This document shows, piece after piece, positions 58,393 through 64,000 of a DNA stretch of 64,000 nt; the first letter of the stretch is position 1; each line of letters starts with the position of its first letter. Source of the DNA: Nitrospiraceae bacterium (GTDB taxonomy: Bacteria > Nitrospirota > Nitrospiria > Nitrospirales > Nitrospiraceae); assembly GCA_919902505.1 (NCBI GenBank), contig CAKKRE010000037.1:1-64000 (forward strand). Direction: 5' to 3'. The notes below the pieces were generated by a model, which ran no database searches, was not told the DNA's origin, and was given only the letters and a program-made list of their open reading frames with translations. The position numbers and the translations under genes are program-made.

Positions 58393-58715
58393 CTAGCAGG
58401 ATGCGGAAAAAGTCCACCAGCGGCGTTCTCGACATCCGTGAAGCGTGAATCGTGAAGCGTATCTCGTCGGGGGCAGAGCGTATGGCTGGTGGCGTATAGC
58501 TGAGAGGAGAGATGCCCACTCTCGATTTCTGGCCATATGCTATGAGCGCTATGCCATAAGCTCCGTTCTGCGGACGAGAGACGAACGACGTTTCACGAAC
58601 GACGCACTACGAGGGCGGCCCTTTTGCGCATCCTGCAGCTATTCTGATACCAACACACGCCGTGAGCTGATTGCGATGTAGGGTGCAAAATCAGAGTTTT
58701 TCCGCAACCTGCTAG
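58393..58715. mobile_element. Palindromic CTAG-flanked element, family 1 copy E (long form, inverted, with insertion)
   Basis: Left end CTAGCAGGATGCGGAAAAAG at 58393; right end TTTTTCCGCAACCTGCTAG ending at 58715. CTAG is at both ends. The right 80 bp match the extra arm of copy B in reverse orientation, so E is the same composite element flipped. Its core is interrupted by about 160 bp of unrelated sequence (roughly 58.44-58.61 kb). Its right CTAG is shared with the next element. Confidence 0.8.
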
Positions 58716-58907
58716 CCCGCATTATTCATGACGGTTCGTCGCGAAATCGCCGAGTCACGTTGCGAGACCGGCGCGCGGAGCCGGGAGGACCCAAGGCGTA
58801 CTCGTGCAGTACGTCGAGGGTCCGAGGGGCGAGCCCGCCGGCCGAAGGCTCGTCGCAGCAGTGAATCGGCGATTGCAGCAGAAGTGCTCACGAATAATGC
58901 GGGCTAG
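58712..58907. repeat. Palindromic CTAG-flanked element, family 2
   Basis: CTAGCCCGCATTATTCATGA (58712-58731) is inverted at 58888-58907 with one mismatch, with CTAG at both ends. It directly abuts copy E and shares the CTAG at 58712-58715. Its arms are related to the ATTCATGAAT arms at 11663-11841. Confidence 0.8.
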
Positions 58908-58938
58908 GATGTGTTCAGTCACGTCACCTCACGGGCGG

Positions 58939-59307
58939 TTATTTCCAGGAGACGGAGGGGAGGGAGATGACTCGGTCGGTCTCCGCGGTCGTCTGTGCCT
59001 CCAGGAGCAGATCGTGCACAATTTTCACACGGGCCCGTATGTCCTGAGAGAGCGACAGGAATTCGACCCCGAACGAATCCTTGCCGGTCCAGGTGACGAC
59101 GGCGGGTTTGATTTCGATAGGTTCCCGGCGATCGGGCAGTGAGATGCGCAGCGTCAATCGCATTCCGCAATGCACCTTGGCGTCAGGTTGTTCGATCCGG
59201 CAGCCGCCCGGGGAGAAGTCCCGCACAACGCCCTGGCTGGTCCCGCGAGGTCCCTGAAGCTCAATGGGCCGGTTCATCTCCACTCGTGTGTTCTTCCGTT
59301 TCGACAT
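58939..59307 (-). CDS. PilZ-domain protein (c-di-GMP receptor)
   Basis: 122 residues. A single PilZ domain with the RxxxR motif ('RKNTR') followed about 25 residues later by 'DFSPGGCRI' (DxSxxG), the two sites that bind cyclic di-GMP. 'TWTGKDSFGVEFLSL' is the typical closing strand. No other domain, so it must act by contact with a partner. A link to the exosortase EPS locus is possible but nothing in the sequence proves it. Start ATG 59307. Confidence 0.88.
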   Translation of the reverse strand: MSKRKNTRVEMNRPIELQGPRGTSQGVVRDFSPGGCRIEQPDAKVHCGMRLTLRISLPDRREPIEIKPAVVTWTGKDSFGVEFLSLSQDIRARVKIVHDLLLEAQTTAETDRVISLPSVSWK

Positions 59308-59450
59308 CGATCGCCCTTTCCGCGCTGCGCCTCGCCTCTATGTGACAGGATCAAGCCCCTGCTGTTCTGAAACCATCCGACAAGCGGACCTTCATGGAAG
59401 GGATTCGTCGATCCCATCCGTTGTCGGGTTGCCCCCTGGTGTGGACTTGC

Positions 59451-60440
59451 TCAAATAGCCGGCCGCATGAGTGACTCCGCCAACTCCTTGAATGCCGGAT
59501 CCAGCATGAATCGCTTGAATGAAACGTCCTGTCGTGGATCCGGTATGCGGTCACCCGCATCTCGCTGACGATCGTTGTGGAAAGCGGCATGGAGGGATTG
59601 CATGGCCCTCTCCCGGTCGTTCATCCCCGCATAGGTGCGAGCGAGGTCGTAATGAAAGAGGGGATTGGCAGGATCTTGTGAGAGGCCATAGTCCAATGTG
59701 GTTTTGGCGCGTGCCAGGTCACCGGTCATGCCGTAGGCCACCGCCAAGTTATGAACGAGCAGACGCCAGAGGGCTCGGTCGAGAGTCGGGTTCGTTCGTT
59801 CGAGTGCGATCGCCTGTTCATAGTGCGAGATGGCCTGTCTGAATTGCCTTTGAAGGTAGGGCACGCTGCCTGCTCGAAAGTGATCGAGGCTTCCGGCCAA
59901 GGGGGCGGGGATGATGGCGAGGCTCTGCAGCACTTCGCGTAATCGTGAATCATCTCCGGTCGTGAAACCGGTTTTGGCAACATGAATGTCTGTGTAGACG
60001 TTGTCTTTACGGACGCAGGCAAACAGGTGGAGTTGATCTACCGGTGTTCCTTTGGTCTCGGGAAGCAGATACTCGAGGACAGGCACCTGCCTGATTTCGT
60101 ATCGTGTGATGTCCTGCGGGGGTTGTTCCGGTGATGTCCGCGCGATGCGTTCCAGATGGGCAAGACAGCCTTGTTCCGTAGCCTGACCGGATACCGCTTC
60201 TAACGTGACCGAGAGATGTATCGATGCGGCGTTGTTGGTGGCTAGAAAATATCGCCGTCCATCCGGTTTGAGCCCATCGACCTGTATACGATAACCGGTG
60301 ATGTCGAGTGTCACGGCCCACGGCTGTTCCACCAGGGCGATGGTTGCGAGCTGCGGTGGCTTCGTTGCCATGGCGGTCCCGACAGTCACAAGGGTAGCGC
60401 CGAGTAGGCTGGCGAGAACTGATTTCGTGAATGGTGGCAT
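59451..60440 (-). CDS. Secreted TPR-containing protein
   Basis: 329 residues with a signal peptide (SVLASLLGATLVTVGTAMA). The N-terminal half (about 30-190) is beta-rich with 'WAVTLDITGYRIQVDGLKPDGRRYFLATNN' and 'LHLFACVRKDNVYTDIHVAKTGF', unlike any family I know. The C-terminal half contains about three TPR units: 'GSVPYLQRQFRQAISHYEQAIAL', 'LVHNLAVAYGMTGDLARAKTTL' and 'PLFHYDLARTYAGMNDRERAM'. It probably works as a periplasmic scaffold. Confidence 0.78.
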   Translation of the reverse strand: MPPFTKSVLASLLGATLVTVGTAMATKPPQLATIALVEQPWAVTLDITGYRIQVDGLKPDGRRYFLATNNAASIHLSVTLEAVSGQATEQGCLAHLERIARTSPEQPPQDITRYEIRQVPVLEYLLPETKGTPVDQLHLFACVRKDNVYTDIHVAKTGFTTGDDSRLREVLQSLAIIPAPLAGSLDHFRAGSVPYLQRQFRQAISHYEQAIALERTNPTLDRALWRLLVHNLAVAYGMTGDLARAKTTLDYGLSQDPANPLFHYDLARTYAGMNDRERAMQSLHAAFHNDRQRDAGDRIPDPRQDVSFKRFMLDPAFKELAESLMRPAI

Positions 60441-60788
60441 GGGATCTCTTTGCCCTCTTCCTTCGCGTGAGCGTCCTGCGGTGACTGTAGTCTAACGTTC
60501 ACGCCCCGCCTGCCAAAGAAAAAGTGCGAAACCGGCCTGACCGGCACTCGCCTGTGGCATCGTGCGGCAGTTCGGAGGTCAGTCTGGGATATTTGCCGTC
60601 AGTGGTCATGCGCAAGGCGCCGATGGGATGGAGACGGTGTTCCTAATCGTTGTCTGTTGCAGCCGCTCGGTCTGGGGATCGGGTAGCATTCGCGGGTGGC
60701 CATCGGGTACCGGCTTTGCATTGTGTGAGGCAAGGATGTATCTGTACCGTGGGCCGGGCATGCCGGACGTAGAACGGAAGGAGCAAGG
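60441..60788. other. Intergenic region between divergent genes
   Basis: No credible gene. The frame at 60562-60849 has no ribosome site and overlaps the next gene. A weak sigma-54-like match (CGGGTACCGGCTTTGCA, ending near 60720) lies about 70 bp before the 60789 gene but lacks the full -24 consensus. Confidence 0.35.
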
Positions 60789-61388
60789 ATGCAGCAGCGA
60801 ACCACGGGGCTACTGGGGTTTCGGCGACGGTGGCGAGTCGCCTGCTTAGTGGCGGCAAGTCTCATGCTGGCGGGGCCGTCGGCGCATGCCACCGTGCAGG
60901 TGCTGCCTGAGATGACGCTGAAGCGCGAGGGGCGGACCATCACCGGAGCCAAGGCGATTCGCGCCGATCAGACGATGCAGGAAATTCTGACGGCCTTCGA
61001 TCGCGCGGAGCACGCGCTGGAACGGCAGGATCTCAGCGCGCTGCTGCAGTTTTATGCGTCCGGCTACAACTATCACGGCTTACATGTGGCGGACGTGGAG
61101 CGCATCTGGGGCGAGGTCTTCGAGCACTATCGCGCGTTATCCTCGACGCACCTGTTTTCCGAGATGAAGGTGGTGCAGACGGGAGAAGAGACCCGGGTGG
61201 AGTTGACGTGCACCGGCGGTCTGTATGGCACAGAGGCGCAGTCAGGCACCCGCATCACGCTGGATAGTTGGTTCCAGGAGGTGCACTATCTGGTGCGGGA
61301 CAAGAACGGATGGCGGTTTCTCGGGAATCGGGGAGATGCGCCGCGTTCGGCGCCCTTCTCCTCGTCCCCGCACCATCCTCTGTTCTGA
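60789..61388 (+). CDS. Secreted NTF2/SnoaL-like protein
   Basis: 199 residues, ATG 60789 with AAGGAG upstream. It has a signal peptide (RVACLVAASLMLAGPSAHA). The domain 'EILTAFDRAEHALERQDLSALLQFYASGYNYHGLHVADVERIWGEVFEHYRALSSTHLFSEMKV' and 'DSWFQEVHYLVRDKNGWRFLGNRG' has the NTF2-like cone-fold pattern, often a ligand-binding module. Convergent with the following gene. Role unknown. Confidence 0.75.
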   Translation: MQQRTTGLLGFRRRWRVACLVAASLMLAGPSAHATVQVLPEMTLKREGRTITGAKAIRADQTMQEILTAFDRAEHALERQDLSALLQFYASGYNYHGLHVADVERIWGEVFEHYRALSSTHLFSEMKVVQTGEETRVELTCTGGLYGTEAQSGTRITLDSWFQEVHYLVRDKNGWRFLGNRGDAPRSAPFSSSPHHPLF

Positions 61389-61398
61389 GCGGGGGTGA

Positions 61399-61851
61399 TT
61401 AGGCTGCAGCGGCGGATGCGGCTGTCGCAGCTGTGCCGAGCAGCTTTTTGACGCTGGCATGGGCCAACACCACGTCCGGTGTCCGCTGCAAGGCTTCATA
61501 GTAGCTACGTTCAAAGCCATCACCCTCTTCGGAGGGACGGAGCATCATGCGCGCTTCTGCCAAGAGGTCCTGCGCCGCTTCAAGGGTCGTGTCGTCTTGA
61601 TCTTCCAGGACGACATCGATGCGGACGACGAGGTGTGACAAGGGGTGAAGCCAGGCGAACCAGGGGTCGTTCATGACCAGCTGCAGCAGTTGCCCCGCCG
61701 AGGAGACGCGCCCGTAGATGCGTTCATAGGTGACTTGTTCGGAGACGATGAGGGACTTATGCAGGCCGAGGAGGCCGTGCCGGAGGTCCTTGAGGCTGCG
61801 GCGCAAACTGTCCGGAATCGGATTCTGAGCCGACCAGGAAGAACGTGTCAT
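61399..61851 (-). CDS. Conserved helical protein of unknown function
   Basis: 150 residues, soluble and helical: 'LRRSLKDLRHGLLGLHKSLIVSEQVTYERIYG', 'LLQLVMNDPWFAWLHPLSHLVVRIDVVLED' and 'YYEALQRTPDVVLAHASVKKLL', then an Ala-rich tail. This pattern (DPWFAWL...LQR.PDVVLAH) is familiar as a widespread hypothetical family but has no known role. ATG 61851. Confidence 0.72.
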   Translation of the reverse strand: MTRSSWSAQNPIPDSLRRSLKDLRHGLLGLHKSLIVSEQVTYERIYGRVSSAGQLLQLVMNDPWFAWLHPLSHLVVRIDVVLEDQDDTTLEAAQDLLAEARMMLRPSEEGDGFERSYYEALQRTPDVVLAHASVKKLLGTAATAASAAAA

Positions 61852-62154
61852 ATACCACCAATCCTAACAGATCCACAGCTTCAAGCGACGGTTGTTCCTA
61901 CCACAGGAATGACGCCCGATCCAGGGCCGATGCTCCGTCCTTCGTGGATACTCTATCGGCGTGTTTGCGCAAGGATTGAGTCGTCGGCAGGGGGAGGCGA
62001 CATTTTTTTGTAAGGCCGCGTCGTAGGCGTGAGGAAAACCGGGGTTTTCTCCTGGAAGCTGAAGCACTTACCTGAATATTGGTCGCGCTCGGGATGTGTA
62101 CGTAGGGGATCCGGATCCCACCTCAGAATCGGGAAGGCAGCGAGATTGGAGGCT
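61852..62154. other. Intergenic region upstream of the Ca-type ATPase
   Basis: About 300 bp between two divergent genes. I see no gene, hairpin or convincing promoter. It must hold the control region of the ATPase. Confidence 0.4.
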
Positions 62155-64000
62155 ATGGTCGAGCAGGGGCACAACATCCACACTCGGTGGTACGCACAGT
62201 CCCCGGATGAACTCGCGCGGGCTCTTGACGTGAGCCTCGCCGAGGGATTGCGCGAGGATGACGCTGCGCGTCGCCTGTCGATGCACGGCCGTAACGAACT
62301 GCCGGAAGCCCCGCCCCCTTCCCCTTGGACCATCCTGGGGGCGCAGTTCACCAGCCTGATTGTCTGGGTGCTGATCGGCGCTGCGATCGTCTCCGGCCTG
62401 CTCGGAGAATGGGTCGATACCGGCGCCATACTCGCCATCGTCCTGCTGAACGGATTTCTGGGTTTCGCTCAAGAATATCGAGCCGAACAGTCGCTGGCGG
62501 CACTCAAAACCCTGGCGGTGACCTATGCGCGGGTGATGCGCGGCGGCTCGCGGCGGTCGCTGTCTTCCACAGAATTGGTTCCCGGCGACATCATCGATGT
62601 AGAGGCGGGGGATCGCATCCCGGCGGATGCGCGCCTCATTCAAGCCGCGGCGTTGCGCACGCAGGAGGCCGCGCTGACCGGGGAATCGACGCCGGTCGAC
62701 AAATCAGGCGGGGTGCTTCCCGACAACGACCTGCCCCTGGCCGATCGGCGGAACATGGTGTTTCTGGGGACCACCGTCACGGGAGGGAAGGGCCGCGCGC
62801 TTATCGTCGCAACCGGCCGTGGAACCGAGCTGGGGCGGATCGCCACGTTGATGACGACGGTGCCGGTCGAACCGACCCCGCTCCAGCGGCGGCTGGAGCA
62901 GTTCGGCCATGTGCTGCTGCTGCTGTCGCTCGGGATCGTCGTCGTCGTGTTCGTGCTGGGCTTGTGGCGAGGCGAGCCGGTCTTCGATATGTTTCTCACG
63001 GCCGTGAGTCTGGCCGTCGCGGCCATCCCGGAAGGTCTGCCCGCGATTGTGACGACGACCCTGGCGCTCGGCGTCATGCGCATGGTGACGCGCCATGCGC
63101 TGATCCGACGATTGCCGGCCGTGGAGACGCTGGGGGCGGCGACGGTGATCTGCACGGACAAGACCGGGACCCTGACGAAGAACGAAATGACGGTGACCCG
63201 CCTGGCCCTCGATGGACAGGTGTATGAGGTGACGGGGGAAGGGTATGCCCCGGAGGGTGACATCATCGGTAGCGATCCGCGGGAGGGGGGATTGCGGGAT
63301 CTTCTGCTGAGCGCGCTGTTGTGCAACGCCGCAACGCTCAAGGAAGTCGATGGCAGTTGGAACGTGGTGGGCGATCCCACGGAAGGGGCGTTACTCGTTG
63401 CGGGCGGCAAGGCCGGATGGCGGAAAGAAGACCTGGAGCGGGCGCATCCGGTGGTGGGGGAAATCCCCTTCGATTCCGACCGCAAGATGATGACGGTGGT
63501 TCGACGATCGGGCGAAGACATCGTGGCCTATGTGAAGGGAGCCCCGGATATTCTGCTCGGCCGTTGTTGCGACTATCTGTCGGTCGAGGGGCAGGTGCGG
63601 CCGCTCACCGATTCGATGAGAGAGTCCATTCTGTCCATCAACCGGCAGTTCGCCGAGCAAGCCCTTCGTGTCGTTGCCCTGGCCCGGCGGCGCCTCGATC
63701 AAGAGCCGTCCACTTGCGAGTCCGAGCGCATCGAGCGGCAGTTGGTCTTTCTCGGTTTGGCCGCCATGAAGGATCCCTTGCGTCCCGAAGCCAAGATGGC
63801 CGTCGAGCTCTGCCGGTCGGCCGGTATTGTGACGGTGATGATCACCGGTGATCACAAGGAGACCGCCCTGGCCATTGCGCGTGAGGCGGGCTTCCCGGGC
63901 GGCGCGACGCAGGCGCTGTCCGGCCTGGAGTTGAATGGGCTGACCGATGGCGAGTTGTCCGCGCGGGTCCGGGACATTTCTGTCTACGCGCGAGTCTCGG
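62155..64000 (+). CDS. Calcium-type P-type ATPase (type IIA), 3' end cut by window
   Basis: 615 codons from ATG 62155 (TTGGAGG upstream), open to the window edge. Motifs: '[21 protein letters not shown]' N domain, '[19 protein letters not shown]', '[12 protein letters not shown]' actuator, M4 '[19 protein letters not shown]' as in SERCA/PMR1, phosphorylation site '[13 protein letters not shown]', '[10 protein letters not shown]', '[10 protein letters not shown]' and '[21 protein letters not shown]'. It exports Ca2+ or Mn2+. This is the third P-type ATPase in the window, and each belongs to a different subtype. A frame in the other register (62325-63227) is an artefact. Confidence 0.92.
   Translation, partial: MVEQGHNIHTRWYAQSPDELARALDVSLAEGLREDDAARRLSMHGRNELPEAPPPSPWTILGAQFTSLIVWVLIGAAIVSGLLGEWVDTGAILAIVLLNGFLGFAQEYRAEQSLAALKTLAVTYARVMRGGSRRSLSSTELVPGDIIDVEAGDRIPADARLIQAAALRTQEAALTGESTPVDKSGGVLPDNDLPLADRRNMVFLGTTVTGGKGRALIVATGRGTELGRIATLMTTVPVEPTPLQRRLEQFGHVLLLLSLGIVVVVFVLGLWRGEPVFDMFLTAVSLAVAAIPEGLPAIVTTTLALGVMRMVTRHALIRRLPAVETLGAATVICTDKTGTLTKNEMTVTRLALDGQVYEVTGEGYAPEGDIIGSDPREGGLRDLLLSALLCNAATLKEVDGSWNVVGDPTEGALLVAGGKAGWRKEDLERAHPVVGEIPFDSDRKMMTVVRRSGEDIVAYVKGAPDILLGRCCDYLSVEGQVRPLTDSMRESILSINRQFAEQALRVVALARRRLDQEPSTCESERIERQLVFLGLAAMKDPLRPEAKMAVELCRSAGIVTVMITGDHKETALAIAREAGFPGGATQALSGLELNGLTDGELSARVRDISVYARVS

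Noticed and set aside
62325-63227. 300-codon frame in a second register over the Ca-type ATPase
   Set aside because: The ATPase motifs are all in the frame starting at 62155. This frame is a low-complexity shadow.
1-64000. CRISPR arrays, rRNA operons, prophage or complete insertion sequences
   Set aside because: No regularly spaced direct repeats, rRNA-like sequence, phage structural genes or transposase genes were found on either strand.

Overview
This is one 64-kb stretch of a high-GC Gram-negative chromosome. Gene style and content suggest the Nitrospirota (Nitrospira-like); that is inference, because there is no rRNA or other taxonomic marker in the window. I see no tRNA, rRNA, CRISPR array, prophage or intact insertion sequence. 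Genes are densely packed on both strands. The window cuts an ArsR-type regulator at the left edge and a calcium-type P-type ATPase at the right edge.

Layout. 0-2.4 kb: ArsR regulator with its palindromic operator, a radical SAM enzyme (AmrS type), a Lys/Ala-rich repeat protein and a 172-bp MITE with a 9-bp target duplication. 2.4-9.5 kb: an exosortase/exopolysaccharide locus with a response regulator carrying Glu at the phosphorylation site, a TPR protein lacking its N-terminus, an exosortase fused to an EpsI domain, a GNAT/FemAB-like protein and a polysaccharide deacetylase. 9.5-16 kb: two tiny paralogous zinc-motif proteins, a SufB/D remnant, tandem DUF2238 membrane proteins, CBS and quinone-reductase genes, and secreted proteins of unknown role. 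17-21.4 kb: a secreted protein, a mono-haem cytochrome/beta-barrel protein, a SHOCT lipoprotein and a methyltransferase. 21.4-30.6 kb: a stress and ion cluster (TerC, four-CBS protein, Na/K-type ATPase, tandem universal stress protein, two further CBS proteins, L,D-transpeptidase, internally deleted MFS transporter, YnfA). 31-32 kb and 44.8-45.8 kb: AT-richer islands, each with an HNH-nuclease gene. 32.2-37.7 kb: a six-gene operon (HPF/cold-shock fusion, Lon-like protease, zinc ribbon, cytochrome c, pncA, pncB). 38-42 kb: kinase-like and GH13 sugar genes. 42.4-48 kb: methyltransferase, transglycosylase, GNAT, universal stress protein. 48-58 kb: RND metal efflux pair, MgtA-like ATPase, hybrid histidine kinase, Ca/Na exchanger. 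58-64 kb: palindromic repeats, PilZ protein, TPR protein, small conserved proteins, Ca-type ATPase.

Two themes tie the window together. First, sigma-54-type -24/-12 sites with exact 10-bp spacing sit before the CBS gene at 12.6 kb, the lipoprotein/quinone-reductase pair at 13.1 kb, the CBS/L,D-transpeptidase run at 27.3 kb, the HPF-Lon operon at 37.7 kb and the universal stress protein at 47.3 kb, with a weaker one before the stress-protein/ATPase operon at 27.0 kb. This looks like one stress or dormancy regulon handling ribosome hibernation, proteolysis, NAD salvage, ion transport and nucleotide sensing.

Second, several families of short palindromic elements have CTAG (or TAA) at their ends. 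They sit exactly on gene stop codons, or, in one case, in frame inside a lipoprotein signal peptide. The empty site of that last copy can be reconstructed by joining across a single CTAG, which gives a perfect lipoprotein precursor. I regard these elements as the most novel feature of the window.
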